DNA of 64,000 nt. Origin: Pseudarthrobacter sp. W1I19 (GTDB lineage: Bacteria; Actinomycetota; Actinomycetes; Actinomycetales; Micrococcaceae). The notes under the pieces are model-generated. The model was not told the origin of the DNA. It was given only the letters and a program-made list of their open reading frames with translations, and made no database searches. Position 1 is the stretch's first letter. The number at the start of each line of letters is the position of its first letter. Below, one piece after another: positions 8,670-18,670 of this stretch. The position numbers were made by a program, and so were the translations under genes. Where the stretch lies: contig NZ_JAUSZR010000001.1 in the NCBI RefSeq assembly GCF_030817835.1, positions 3,472,001-3,536,000 on the forward strand, in the 5' to 3' direction.

Positions 8670-9587
8670 TTAGTTGATGGTGATGTCGCGGGTGCTGTGG
8701 TTGTAGCGGATGGTGACGGTGCCGCCGTCGTGGTGCAGCTCGTGGTTGGGGCCATCGAACGTGCCGAAGGCGCCATAGTTTTCATCCCAGGACCGGTTCA
8801 GCGCGATCTTGAAGGTGTAGAAACCGGCCGGCAGTTCGGCGCTCTTCTTCCAGAGCTGGTCCAGGAAGTCGAACTCCATCTGCGCTTCGTCGTACTCCGG
8901 GGCCCAGTTCTCGGGTGCACCAAGGAGGGTGTTGAAGTCGCCCGCGACAGCCACGGCCTCCGGCTGCGGGTGCGTCTCGACATCCGGGCCCTCAAACGGC
9001 TCCGCGGCAGCAGCCTCATCGGCCTTGGCCGGAGCCTTGCCCTTACGCACTGCCTTCACCACCGGCTCAACGGCGTCCTCGATCACCTTGGCAGCCTTGC
9101 CCACAGCCGCGGCAGCCTTCTTGGCAGGGGTCTTCCTGGCGGTCTTCTTGGGCTCAGCCTTGGCCACTGCCGGCGCCGGGATTTCAGCAACAGCAGAGGT
9201 CTTGCGGACGAACCCTGCGGGAGCCGCAGGAACCGGGGTGTCGGCAGGAACCGGGGTGCCGGCGTCGAGCGCCGTGGCGAAGGACACGGCGTCCGGGTAG
9301 GCCACCGTGGCGCGCATGCCGTCTTCGGTGATGGTCCAGCCGGAGCGGCCCTTAACCAGCCAGCCGGCCTTGACCAGCTTGGCCGTGGCCGAGGTCAGCG
9401 TCTTGTGCCCGCGGGGAATCCCGCCGCTGAGCAGTTCGGCCTCGTGCTCGTTGAACGGCACGCGTGCCGTAGCCTCCGCGAGGACCTGCCCCGCGTTCAG
9501 TGCATCACCGGACCACACGCCTTCGGTCAGGACATCCAAAACGGTCTTGAGTCGAAGGAAGGTGTTTTCTGCGGTGGACTTGGCCAT
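8670..9587 (-). CDS. Winged-helix protein with Lys/Ala-rich linker and pullulanase X25-like C-terminal domain
   Basis: 305 residues in three visible parts. Residues 1-100 look like a winged-helix DNA-binding domain of the Mrr-N type (LTSATAKLVKAGWLVKGRSGWTITEDG resembles a recognition helix plus wing). Residues ~105-215 are rich in Lys, Ala and Pro with repeated KKTARKTPAKKAA-type runs, like histone H1 or bacterial AlgP-type tails. Residues ~220-305 read AVAVAGDFNTLLGAPENW...PAGFYTFKIALNRSWDENYG, which matches the X25 module found next to pullulanase and amylase catalytic domains. No catalytic glycosidase domain is present. The start is ATG at 9587 after AAAAGGGG. A DNA-binding, glucan-sensing regulator is a guess; the domain combination is what can be seen. 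Confidence 0.75.
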   Translation of the reverse strand: MAKSTAENTFLRLKTVLDVLTEGVWSGDALNAGQVLAEATARVPFNEHEAELLSGGIPRGHKTLTSATAKLVKAGWLVKGRSGWTITEDGMRATVAYPDAVSFATALDAGTPVPADTPVPAAPAGFVRKTSAVAEIPAPAVAKAEPKKTARKTPAKKAAAAVGKAAKVIEDAVEPVVKAVRKGKAPAKADEAAAAEPFEGPDVETHPQPEAVAVAGDFNTLLGAPENWAPEYDEAQMEFDFLDQLWKKSAELPAGFYTFKIALNRSWDENYGAFGTFDGPNHELHHDGGTVTIRYNHSTRDITIN

Positions 9588-9851
9588 GATTCCCCTTTTA
9601 TAAAAGCGATCGGTCTTAGGCATCTTGCCAACTGCCGGTTACATCGCGCGACTTAAAATGGTTAACTCTGCGTGTCGTGACCGACTATGAAGCGGAGATT
9701 CCCGCAAGTGAGTCTGGAGTATCGGGTGTAGGGCCGGCTGCATAACCCTGGAGCGACTCCACAGGTACCCGTTCTGCACCCCTCCGGACACGCCTGCGGC
9801 ACCAAGTTTAGCCGCAAGTTGGCGCGGTTGTTGCCTTGGACACAGCGGACG

Positions 9852-10913
9852 TCATTGCGGCGCTTCGAGGCCGTTCAGTTCGGCCAGCAACTCTGCCTTC
9901 CGCTCTTCGGATGCGAAGGACGAATGGATGGAGTTCGCGGCCAGCCGGGCTTTGTCGAAATCGGAGAGTTCGAATACTGCGTCCAGCTGGCTGAAGTTGT
10001 CGTCCACATAGCCGCCGAAGTAGGCGGGATCATCCGAATTGACGGAGACGTTCAGTCCCGCGGCGAGCATGGCGGGCAGCGGGTGGTCGGCCAGGGTGTC
10101 CACCGCACGCAGCCGGACATTCGACAGCGGGCAGACGGTCAGCGGGGTGCGCGCGTCAACGAGCCGCTCCACCAACTCAGGATCTTCCATGCAGCGGATG
10201 CCGTGGTCGATCCGCTCCACGCCCAGGATGTCCAGGGCTTCCAGAATGTAGGACGGCGGCCCCTCCTCGCCTGCGTGCGCGGTGAGCCGCAGGCCCGCTT
10301 CGCGCGCTTTGGCGTAGAGCCGCTCGAATTTCGACGGCGGGTTGCCCACCTCGGCTGAGTCCAGGCCCACCGCGCCGATAGGGGCGTTCATCACCAGCAG
10401 GGCGTCGAATACTTCAAGCGCAGACTCTTCGGAGAGGTCACGCAGGAAGGCTGCGATCAGCAGGGTGGAGATCCCGAACTCTTCCTGGGACGTGGCCAGG
10501 ACGGAGGCGACGCCGTTGACGCAGGTCTCCAACGGAATGCCCCGTGAAGTGTGGGCCTGCGGGTCCATCATGATCTCGGCGTGCCGCACACCGGCAGCAG
10601 CAGCGCGCTCCAGGTATGCACGGGTCATGTCGGCAAAATCCTGCTCCGTCTGCAGCACGGCCATGTTGGCGTAATACAGGTCCAGGAAGGACTGCAGGTG
10701 GGTGAACTCATAGCGTGCCCGCAGCTCATCCAACCCCGAATACGGCAAGCTGATGCCGTTCCGTTCGGCCAGCGCAAAAATCAGTTCCGGCTGGAGGGTT
10801 CCCTCGATGTGGAGGTGCAGTTCAGCCACCGGGAGGGGCTTGGCGGAGACCTCCAGCTCGGCTGCATCGGGCTCGGTTTCAGGCACGGCAGTACCGCCGG
10901 CAAAGTTATCCAT
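9852..10913 (-). CDS. add: Adenosine deaminase
   Basis: 353-residue purine-salvage enzyme converting adenosine to inosine and ammonia. The metal and catalytic residues are all visible: HLHIEG (His33, His35), TAHAGEE, the IDHG motif and NSDDP near the C-terminus. The length is normal for bacterial Add. The ATG at 10913 was chosen because it keeps the usual short leader; a GTG/ATG farther upstream would run into the divergent uvrA-like gene, which begins 49 bp away. The two genes therefore share a very short divergent promoter region. Confidence 0.93.
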   Translation of the reverse strand: MDNFAGGTAVPETEPDAAELEVSAKPLPVAELHLHIEGTLQPELIFALAERNGISLPYSGLDELRARYEFTHLQSFLDLYYANMAVLQTEQDFADMTRAYLERAAAAGVRHAEIMMDPQAHTSRGIPLETCVNGVASVLATSQEEFGISTLLIAAFLRDLSEESALEVFDALLVMNAPIGAVGLDSAEVGNPPSKFERLYAKAREAGLRLTAHAGEEGPPSYILEALDILGVERIDHGIRCMEDPELVERLVDARTPLTVCPLSNVRLRAVDTLADHPLPAMLAAGLNVSVNSDDPAYFGGYVDDNFSQLDAVFELSDFDKARLAANSIHSSFASEERKAELLAELNGLEAPQ

Positions 10914-10961
10914 CCGGTCAGGATAATGCCCTGTCCGGTAAACGCCACTAGAGTCGAACCA

Positions 10962-13538
10962 ATGCAGAACGCCAAGCACGCTGATCACCTGCAGTATCCG
11001 GTTCCTGCCCACGCAGCCGATGGCTTTGTCCGGGTACGCGGAGCCCGGGAAAACAACCTCCGCAACGTGGACGTGGATGTTCCGAGGGACGCCATTGTGG
11101 CATTCACGGGGGTTTCCGGCTCCGGGAAGTCATCCTTGGCGTTCGGTACGATTTACGCCGAGGCCCAGCGGCGCTACTTTGAATCGGTTGCCCCTTACGC
11201 GCGCCGCCTGATCCAACAGGGGCACAACCCCAAGGTGGAGCTCATCAGCGGCCTGCCGCCCGCCGTCGCGCTTCAACAGCGGCGTGGCGCGCCCAGCAGC
11301 CGATCCACGGTGGGAACGGTCACCACGCTCTCCAATTCCCTGCGCATGCTCTTTTCCCGTGCGGGTACCTACCCGGCAGGCAGCACCCAGCTGGACTCGG
11401 ATGCCTTCTCCCCCAATACGGCCGCCGGAGCCTGCCCCGAATGCCACGGACTGGGAACCGCGCATACCGTCACGGAGTCCTCGCTCGTCCCCGACCCGTC
11501 CTTGAGCATCCGCGACGGTGCGGTCGCTGCCTGGCCCGGCGCATGGCAGGGAAAGAACCTGCGGGACATCCTCACCCAACTGGGGTACGACGTCGACATC
11601 CCGTGGCGCAAACTGCCCAGGAAGCACCGGGAGTGGATCCTCTTCACCGAGGAACAGCCCGTGGTTGAGGTGACCCCGCAGCGCGACCGGGTTGCCAAGC
11701 CTTACAAGGGGCGGTTCTGGAGCGCCAGGAGCTACGTGCTCCACACACTGGCAGACTCGCAGAGTGCCTCGATGCGTGAACGGGTCCTTGCCTACATGGA
11801 ATCGGGGCCCTGCCCGCGCTGTTCGGGCACCGGGCTGACTCCGCAGGCCCTGGCCGTCACGTTCGCGGGCAGGACCATCGCGGAACTCAACCGCCTTCCC
11901 ATGACTGACCTTGCTGAGATTGTCCGTCCCACCTCGGAGTTGCACGACGCCGGTACGGCCTCACGCAGGCAGCTCACCGGAGAGTCGAACGAGGTTGCGG
12001 TGGCCATCACGCGGGACCTGCTCCAGCGCATCACTGTCCTGCTGGATCTCGGGCTAGGATACCTGGCTCTGGGCCGGGCCACTCCCACGTTGTCGCCCGG
12101 CGAGATGCAGCGGCTCCGGATCGCCACGCAGCTGCGTTCCGGCCTCTTCGGCGTGATCTACGTGCTGGACGAACCTTCCGCAGGGCTCCACCCGGCCGAC
12201 GCCGAGCCTCTCCTGGACGTGCTGGAGCAACTGAAGTCGTCAGGCAACTCGGTGTTCGTGGTGGAGCACAACATGGATGTGGTGCGCCGGGCCGATTGGC
12301 TTGTGGACGTGGGCCCCCGCGCCGGTGAGGGCGGCGGCGAGGTGCTCTACAGTGGACCCGTTGCCGGGCTCGCTGACATCGGCGCGTCCGTCACCAGGCC
12401 CTTCCTGTTCAGCGAAGCCTTGCCGCAGGTCCCCGACAGTTCGGAAGCAAGGCAGGCTCGGGAGCCCGGCGGATGGCTCGAACTGAAGGACGTCCGCCGG
12501 CACAACCTGCGCGGACTCCATGCGCGCTTTCCCCTGGGCGTCTTGACTGCCGTCACCGGCGTGTCCGGTTCGGGGAAGTCCACCCTGGTGAGCCGGGTGC
12601 TCGGTGAGGTAGTGGGTTCAGGACTCAAGTCCCCCGTTGAGGCAGGGGAAGCCGGCGACCCGTTGGCCTCGGGAACCGTTACCGGGAGCCACCTCATCGA
12701 TCGCCTGGTGACAGTGGACCAAAAGCCCATCGGACGGACGCCGCGCTCGAACCTGGCCACCTACACGGGACTCTTTGACGCGGTCCGCAAGGAGTTTGCC
12801 GCCACCGAACAAGCGAAGGACCGGGGCTTCGGTGCCGGAAGGTTCTCCTTCAACGTTGCCGGCGGCCGCTGTGAGACCTGCCAGGGCGAGGGCTTTGTAG
12901 CGGTGGAACTGCTTTTCCTGCCAGGCAGCTACGGCCCTTGCCCGGAATGCGCCGGGTCCCGCTTCAACCAGGAGACACTCGAGGTGGAGTACCGGGGCAA
13001 GAGTGTGGCCGAAGTGCTGGCCCTGACGGTAGATGCCGCTGCGGAGTTCCTTGCCCAGGTCCCTGCCGCGGCACGAAGCCTCAAAAGCCTTCAGGATGTG
13101 GGGCTCGGCTATCTTCGCCTCGGGCAGCCGGCTACGGAGCTCTCCGGCGGAGAAGCGCAGCGCATCAAGCTGGCCACCGAACTTCAGCGGGCGCAACGGG
13201 GGCACACCCTGTACCTGTTGGATGAACCCACCACCGGGCTGCACCCGGCGGACGTGGAATTGCTGATGGCCCAGCTCCACGGCTTGGTGGATGCCGGGAA
13301 CTCGGTGGTGGTTGTCGAGCACGAGATGGCGGTGGTGGCCGGTGCTGACTGGGTCATCGATCTCGGCCCGTCAGGTGGCGACAAAGGTGGGCAGATCATG
13401 GCCACTGGAACTCCGGCCGATGTGGCGCAATCCCCTGAGAGCCGTACAGCCCCTTACCTGGCTGCTGCCCTCGGTCAGGAAACTGCCAGGCAACGCCCAG
13501 AAAAATCTCGATTTGATAACGCCGCTGCTATGTCCTAG
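10962..13538 (+). CDS. UvrA2-like ABC ATPase lacking the UvrB-binding insert
   Basis: 858 residues with two ABC units in UvrA order: Walker A GVSGSGKSS (50-58), zinc-finger halves (CPECHGLG), signature LSPGEMQRL, second Walker A GVSGSGKST, second zinc pair (CETCQGEG...CPECAGS) and signature LSGGEAQRI. After the STVGTVT segment the chain goes almost directly to the first zinc finger. The roughly 130-residue UvrB-binding region of classical UvrA is missing, which makes it UvrA2/DrrC-like. Such proteins are linked to tolerance of DNA-binding drugs and do not need UvrB. No natural-product cluster is adjacent. The start is ATG at 10962. Confidence 0.9.
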   Translation: MQNAKHADHLQYPVPAHAADGFVRVRGARENNLRNVDVDVPRDAIVAFTGVSGSGKSSLAFGTIYAEAQRRYFESVAPYARRLIQQGHNPKVELISGLPPAVALQQRRGAPSSRSTVGTVTTLSNSLRMLFSRAGTYPAGSTQLDSDAFSPNTAAGACPECHGLGTAHTVTESSLVPDPSLSIRDGAVAAWPGAWQGKNLRDILTQLGYDVDIPWRKLPRKHREWILFTEEQPVVEVTPQRDRVAKPYKGRFWSARSYVLHTLADSQSASMRERVLAYMESGPCPRCSGTGLTPQALAVTFAGRTIAELNRLPMTDLAEIVRPTSELHDAGTASRRQLTGESNEVAVAITRDLLQRITVLLDLGLGYLALGRATPTLSPGEMQRLRIATQLRSGLFGVIYVLDEPSAGLHPADAEPLLDVLEQLKSSGNSVFVVEHNMDVVRRADWLVDVGPRAGEGGGEVLYSGPVAGLADIGASVTRPFLFSEALPQVPDSSEARQAREPGGWLELKDVRRHNLRGLHARFPLGVLTAVTGVSGSGKSTLVSRVLGEVVGSGLKSPVEAGEAGDPLASGTVTGSHLIDRLVTVDQKPIGRTPRSNLATYTGLFDAVRKEFAATEQAKDRGFGAGRFSFNVAGGRCETCQGEGFVAVELLFLPGSYGPCPECAGSRFNQETLEVEYRGKSVAEVLALTVDAAAEFLAQVPAAARSLKSLQDVGLGYLRLGQPATELSGGEAQRIKLATELQRAQRGHTLYLLDEPTTGLHPADVELLMAQLHGLVDAGNSVVVVEHEMAVVAGADWVIDLGPSGGDKGGQIMATGTPADVAQSPESRTAPYLAAALGQETARQRPEKSRFDNAAAMS

Positions 13539-13660
13539 CGTGAAACACATGCCCGGCCAGCGGGCGACATGAATGCCCGGTGCTGCCTCCACCAGAACTG
13601 CCCAGCAGGCAGCCGCCGAAATTGACCTCTATTCGTCAGGGGCGGGCAGTGGCGCGATGA

Positions 13661-14365
<705 letters not shown>

Positions 14366-14478
14366 ACCACTCACTCCCGCGTAAACCACCGCCGCGTCAT
14401 TGACGGCGCGATCGTGGACTGAGGCCCGGCACGGCCTCCCATACAGGTCGGCGATAGACAAATTCCGTTGACCAAAAA

Positions 14479-14519
14479 ACGACGCCGGCGTGCCCCCAGA
14501 AGGGGCGCGCCGGCGTCGT
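14479..14519. terminator. Bidirectional rho-independent-like terminator
   Basis: A perfect 12-bp stem (14479-14490 with 14508-14519) encloses a second small GCCCC/GGGGC stem. An A-run precedes it (14474-14479) and TACTTT follows. It separates the convergent Rpf-like gene and the gene ending at 14548. Confidence 0.85.
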
Positions 14520-14547
14520 ACTTTAATGCAGCTGTTGGCAGAAGTCC

Positions 14548-15138
14548 TTAGCTGCTGGCAGGAATTTCGCGGACGATCCGCACCTTCCAGGCGGACTCGT
14601 CACTCGTGTCCAGCAGGGCAACGGTGCCGTGGGCCAGGTTGAGGGCGACGCGCTTGACCGCCAGGAGCTCCAGGTAGAGGTGCTCGTTCATGCGGCTGGG
14701 GGTGTCGATCATGTACTTCACGGCGTCGCGGACCTTGCGGTAATTGGCGCTCTTCTCCCGGTGCATGTGCAGCTCCAGCGCCGACTGCTGCTTGAGCCGC
14801 GGCTCGTGCCGGTTCAACAGCGTAACGGCAGTGTGCACGCCGACCACGAGGGCGAGCGAAACGCCGTAGATCCACCATCCGCTGGAGAGCAGGAACAGTG
14901 GAAGATTGCCGATGGCCACGATCGCGATGATCACGCGAAGGGCCGCGATACGGCGTACGGTGCGGGCGACGGCGGCAATGCCGTCGCGGAAACGGTGCTG
15001 GTCCTTCCGCGCCGTCTCGGGGTCAAGGGTAAATTCGTCAAGGACCAGGATGCCGTTTGCTTCCGGGCTCAGCATCTGCCCAAAGCGGGGCGCGAAGGAG
15101 TGCGGGATTCCGGCGGTTTTTTCAGGTGTTGATGTCAT
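14548..15138 (-). CDS. Small membrane protein of unknown function
   Basis: 196 residues, not assigned to a family. Seen: a polar N-terminal ~75 residues, two adjacent hydrophobic segments (RVIIAIVAIGNLPLFLL and WWIYGVSLALVVGVHTAVTLL), then an Arg/Lys/Glu-rich helical stretch and a C-terminal region ending in AWKVRIVREIPASS. This layout fits a two-span membrane anchor with cytoplasmic ends. The ATG at 15138 has GGAAG eight bases upstream. It is divergent from the MSMEG_6728-type gene. Confidence 0.75.
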   Translation of the reverse strand: MTSTPEKTAGIPHSFAPRFGQMLSPEANGILVLDEFTLDPETARKDQHRFRDGIAAVARTVRRIAALRVIIAIVAIGNLPLFLLSSGWWIYGVSLALVVGVHTAVTLLNRHEPRLKQQSALELHMHREKSANYRKVRDAVKYMIDTPSRMNEHLYLELLAVKRVALNLAHGTVALLDTSDESAWKVRIVREIPASS

Positions 15139-15293
15139 GAGTGGGCTTCCAAAATGGTGGGGTGTTGCGGAGATCTTAGTGGTTTTACCTCCGGGCTGTA
15201 TGCATAGGTCCACTATGTGAACACTTCGACGTTCCCCGTGTGGCGCCCGGCACTGCAATTGGCACATCCGCAAGCTGCCGTCAGACTGAAGGG

Positions 15294-16214
15294 ATGCAAA
15301 CCTTCCTCCCGTACCCCGATTTCCGGCAGAGCGCCGCTGCCCTGGACACCGCCCGGCTCGGCAAGCAGCGCGTCGAAGCGCTCCAGACACTGCGCGCCCT
15401 GGTGATTCCCGGATACGGCTGGCAGACCCACCCGGCGATCCGGATGTGGATGGGCTACGTGCCCGCCCTGACCATGTACGGGCTGGCGATGGTGGACGAA
15501 TGGACCAAGCGCGGGCACCCGGATAAGACGCGTGAAAACATCACCGAGTTTGCGCCGCAGGCGGCCCACCCGGACTATGCGGCCAAGATTCCGATGCCGC
15601 CGTGGCTGGGAGACCCCGACTTCCACCTCAGCCACCGCTCCAAGCTGGTGCGCAAGGAACCCAAGTTCTACACCTCCGTCTTTGAGGACGCGGTACCGGA
15701 CATGGACTACATCTGGCCGGAGCCGAAGCACGAGTTCCTGCCGCAGGAACCCGAGGGCGACATTTTGTGGATCCTCCGTTCACCGCATCACGACGTCGAT
15801 CCCCAGGCCCTGGACACGGTGGCGCTTCCCCCGGTGCATGGTTTCCCCGCTGCCGCGGCTGCCGAAGACGAGCCGGATGACGGCTACTCCCCTGTCTACA
15901 TCGACGACGGATCCCGCCGCCCTTCAAAGCAGCCGCGGAAGGCGCCGCCCAAGCCGCAGCAGAAGAAGCCCACCCGCAAGCGCCTGGCGCAGGAGGAAGC
16001 CTTCGCTACCCTCCCCGGGAAGACGCCCGTGGCCGTCCCGTTCGAACACGGCCACAAGTTTGCCGTGGGACAGGTGGTGGGCCGGCCCATCACACTGGAG
16101 GACGGACGGTTCGGCAGGAACTTCACGGTGACCGAGATCATCGACCGCTCGGCCTTTACCTACCCGGCGCTCCTGCAGGATCCCCGCGTGTTCTTCCCGG
16201 TTGAGGCACCGTAG
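15294..16214 (+). CDS. MSMEG_6728 family protein (pyrimidine-dimer glycosylase-like N-terminus)
   Basis: 306 residues. The first ~140 (MQTFLPYPDFRQSAAALDTARLGKQRVEALQTL, GWQTHPAIRMW) match the actinobacterial MSMEG_6728 family, whose N-terminus resembles the T4 endonuclease V / PDG fold. Enzymatic activity is not established for this branch. The C-terminal ~120 residues are a Lys/Pro/Gln-rich linker followed by a conserved block with HKFAVGQVVGRP and IIDRSAFTYPALLQDPRVFFPV. The ATG at 15294 is the first start compatible with the conserved N-terminus, with GAAGGG immediately upstream. It is three bases from the next gene, so the two are likely cotranscribed. Confidence 0.8.
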   Translation: MQTFLPYPDFRQSAAALDTARLGKQRVEALQTLRALVIPGYGWQTHPAIRMWMGYVPALTMYGLAMVDEWTKRGHPDKTRENITEFAPQAAHPDYAAKIPMPPWLGDPDFHLSHRSKLVRKEPKFYTSVFEDAVPDMDYIWPEPKHEFLPQEPEGDILWILRSPHHDVDPQALDTVALPPVHGFPAAAAAEDEPDDGYSPVYIDDGSRRPSKQPRKAPPKPQQKKPTRKRLAQEEAFATLPGKTPVAVPFEHGHKFAVGQVVGRPITLEDGRFGRNFTVTEIIDRSAFTYPALLQDPRVFFPVEAP

Positions 16215-16217
16215 CGC

Positions 16218-17078
16218 ATGACAATCCTCCTTGCCGGCTGCGGCGACCTGGGCACCGAAGCGGGCCTGCGGTTCGCTGCCCTGGGCCATCGTGTGGTGGG
16301 ATGGCGCCGCTCCCCCTCGAAACTGCCGGCCGCCATCGAAGGCGTTGCGGCTGATTTGAGCGCGCCCAACCTTCCGCCGGTCCCGGCGGACACTGCCGCC
16401 GTCGTCATTTCCATAGCCGCAGATTCACCAACGGAAGCGGCCTACCAGGCCGCGTACGTTCGGGGAGTCGGCAATATCCTTGACGCATTAAAGCGCGACG
16501 GCGTGACGCCGGACAGGGTGCTCTTTGTCTCGTCCACGGCGGTTTATGGCGATGCCGGCGGCGGCTGGGTGGACGAGGAAACTCCGCCGGCACCGGCTGG
16601 CTTTTCCGGCAGGATCCTCATGGAGGTGGAGGAGCTCCTCCGGGAGCGGCTCGCGGGAACATCCACCGCTGCTGTATCCCTGCGGCTGGGCGGCATTTAC
16701 GGGCCGGGCCGGACCAGGTTGATCGACCAGGTGCGCAGCGGTTCCGCCGTTGTCCCGGTGGACATCCGGTACACGAACCGCATCCACCGGGATGACGCTG
16801 CCGGTGCGATCGTCCACCTCGCCACCATGACTGCTGAACCGGCTCCCGTCTATGTCGGGGTGGACGATGACCCGGCCGGCCTGGGCACCGTGCTCCGGTT
16901 CCTTGCGGGCGAACTGGGCATGGCCGAACCCCCGGTGGGTGATGCCGGACCTGCCCGCGCTGGAAACAAGCGCTGCAGCAACAAGCTCCTCCGGGGCACG
17001 GGCTTTGGCTTCACTTTTCCGTCCTTCAGGGAGGGCTACCGGGACATCCTGGCCGGGAACGGCATGCGCCACCCATAG
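16218..17078 (+). CDS. NAD(P)-binding SDR/epimerase-like protein
   Basis: 286-residue extended Rossmann-fold protein. The nucleotide-binding motif is GCGDLGTEAG (residues 7-16), a variant of the epimerase GxxGxxG. The VLFVSSTAVYGD block carries the Ser/Tyr positions of the NAD-dependent epimerase/dehydratase family, and LRLGGIYGPGRTRL supplies the downstream substrate-binding segment. The overall pattern resembles YeeZ/short-form sugar-nucleotide epimerase-like proteins of unknown substrate. It begins three bases after the preceding stop. Confidence 0.85.
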   Translation: MTILLAGCGDLGTEAGLRFAALGHRVVGWRRSPSKLPAAIEGVAADLSAPNLPPVPADTAAVVISIAADSPTEAAYQAAYVRGVGNILDALKRDGVTPDRVLFVSSTAVYGDAGGGWVDEETPPAPAGFSGRILMEVEELLRERLAGTSTAAVSLRLGGIYGPGRTRLIDQVRSGSAVVPVDIRYTNRIHRDDAAGAIVHLATMTAEPAPVYVGVDDDPAGLGTVLRFLAGELGMAEPPVGDAGPARAGNKRCSNKLLRGTGFGFTFPSFREGYRDILAGNGMRHP

Positions 17079-17198
17079 CTTCCGCTGCGGCCGGTTCCGG
17101 CGCAGACCGAGGCCCGGCGTTTAGGCTGGCTGGGCAGGAGTTCCGTGCCGGTGCTGGCGCAGGAGTCCGGACAAGCGTTGGGCAGGAGTGAGGCGGGA

Positions 17199-17585
17199 AT
17201 GGATTTTCGGGAAGTTATTGAGGCTGCCGGGCAGGTTGTCGATTTCGCCGGCGTAGCTGTGATGGTGATCGGCGCCCTGGTGTCCATCCCTCTGGCGCTT
17301 CGAGGTCATCAGCCGCGAAGGCTCCCTGCCGGCACCGGGAAACTGAGCTTCTACCGCTTATACCGCCAACTCTTAGGCAGATCCATTCTGCTGGGGCTTG
17401 AGCTGTTGGTTGCCGCCGACATCATCCGCACTGTCGCGGTCACGCCCACCTTCGAAACCGTGGGAGTCCTGGCAATCATTGTGCTGATCCGGACCTTCCT
17501 CAGTTTTTCCCTTGAGCTTGAAATCACCGGGCGCTGGCCGTGGCAGAAGCAGTCAGGTGATCCTGGAGAGGCACCGGCAAGTTAG
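17199..17585 (+). CDS. DUF1622 family membrane protein
   Basis: 128 residues with three hydrophobic segments: FAGVAVMVIGALVSIPLAL, the LLGLELLVAADII region, and VLAIIVLIRTFLSFSL. The RQLLGRSILLGLELLVAADIIRTV stretch and the conserved IRTFLSFSLELEITGRWPW ending are typical of DUF1622. Function unknown. The ATG at 17199 has AGGAG ten bases upstream; a GTG at 17145 would add 18 unconserved residues. Confidence 0.82.
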   Translation: MDFREVIEAAGQVVDFAGVAVMVIGALVSIPLALRGHQPRRLPAGTGKLSFYRLYRQLLGRSILLGLELLVAADIIRTVAVTPTFETVGVLAIIVLIRTFLSFSLELEITGRWPWQKQSGDPGEAPAS

Positions 17586-17705
17586 GAACTCCTGGAGTAG
17601 GCGCGGAGAGAACAGCGCGCCCTTACCGGGGCGCATATCCCGCAAGTAGTGACTGCGGTACAGTGCCTGTATCTTTCCGCCGGCCCGCAGAGGCAACTGA
17701 ATGCA

Positions 17706-18623
17706 ATGATCGGATTCAGAACCATCGAAGCGGGCCCTGCACGGGCTGACAGTGCGGAGAAATCCCGGCGTCGCATGCAGGCACGCCCCGTCGTGCTGAC
17801 GATCGTGTTGTCGGTTCTGGCATATGGCTCGCTGAGTTTCGTTTCCGATTCATCACCGGTCCAAGCCAACATCAACCCGCCCAGCGGAGAAGCCATGCCC
17901 ATCGGCAACCTGCCCGGTTGGAAGCAGGTGTTCACTGAGGATTTTGTCAGCGGAAATGTGCCTGTTGGCGAATTCCCCGGCGGGATGTACGGCGCGAAGT
18001 GGAGCGAAAATTATGCTGACGGCACCCCGGATACAGCGGCCCAGCTGAATGAGGCGAGGTCCGGATATTTCCCGTCCAGGGTTCTCAGCGTCAAAGACGG
18101 CGTCCTGGACATGTATCTGCACTCCGAAAACGGCACCTCAATGGGCGCAGCGCCGTCGCCCAAGTTCAGCGAGACCAGCGGGCGTCCCTACAACAGCCAA
18201 GTCTACGGACGCTACTCCGTGCGGTTTAAGGCCGATCCGCTGCCGGGATACAAAACAGCCTGGTTGCTCTGGCCCGACAGCAAGCAGTGGCCGGAGGATG
18301 GCGAGATCGACTTTCCCGAAGGAGATTTGGCGGCAACGATCTTCGCTGCCATGCACGGCACTGGCAGCGCTGAGGGCGAGCTCATTGACATGTTCCACAC
18401 CACGGCAACATTTAGCTCCTGGCACACTGCCACCATCGAGTGGAACCCCGGACGCGTTGAATTTTTTCTTGATGGCAGGTCTATCGGCATCAGCACGACA
18501 TCGACTCCTGACAAGCCCATGCATTACATCCTGCAGACTGAATCGTGCCTGCCGGTATGCCCGGCCCCTGAAACCAGCGGCCATCTGTACGTTGATTGGG
18601 TTGCCATCTGGGAGAAGAGCTAG
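17706..18623 (+). CDS. Exported glycoside hydrolase family 16 protein
   Basis: 305 residues with a signal anchor or signal peptide (VVLTIVLSVLAYGSLSF, residues 29-45) and a GH16 laminarinase/lichenase-type jelly-roll. The catalytic motif EIDFPE (Glu200, Asp202, Glu205) is intact within WPEDGEIDFPEGD. GH16 enzymes cleave beta-1,3/1,4 glucans or galactans. It runs head-to-head into the end of the polysaccharide operon, with 47 bp between stops, so trimming of that polymer is a reasonable but unproven role. The start is uncertain: ATG 17706 is used, and ATG 17775 or GTG 17649 are alternatives; none has a clear ribosome site. Confidence 0.85.
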   Translation: MIGFRTIEAGPARADSAEKSRRRMQARPVVLTIVLSVLAYGSLSFVSDSSPVQANINPPSGEAMPIGNLPGWKQVFTEDFVSGNVPVGEFPGGMYGAKWSENYADGTPDTAAQLNEARSGYFPSRVLSVKDGVLDMYLHSENGTSMGAAPSPKFSETSGRPYNSQVYGRYSVRFKADPLPGYKTAWLLWPDSKQWPEDGEIDFPEGDLAATIFAAMHGTGSAEGELIDMFHTTATFSSWHTATIEWNPGRVEFFLDGRSIGISTTSTPDKPMHYILQTESCLPVCPAPETSGHLYVDWVAIWEKS

Positions 18624-18670
18624 GACGCATGGGCCGGAGCCAGCATGCATAGGGCGGAGGTGAGCCGGGC

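Noticed and set aside
10551..10961. Upstream extension of the UvrA2-like gene by 137 residues
   Set aside because: It is antisense to adenosine deaminase, and the conserved N-terminus begins after the ATG at 10962.
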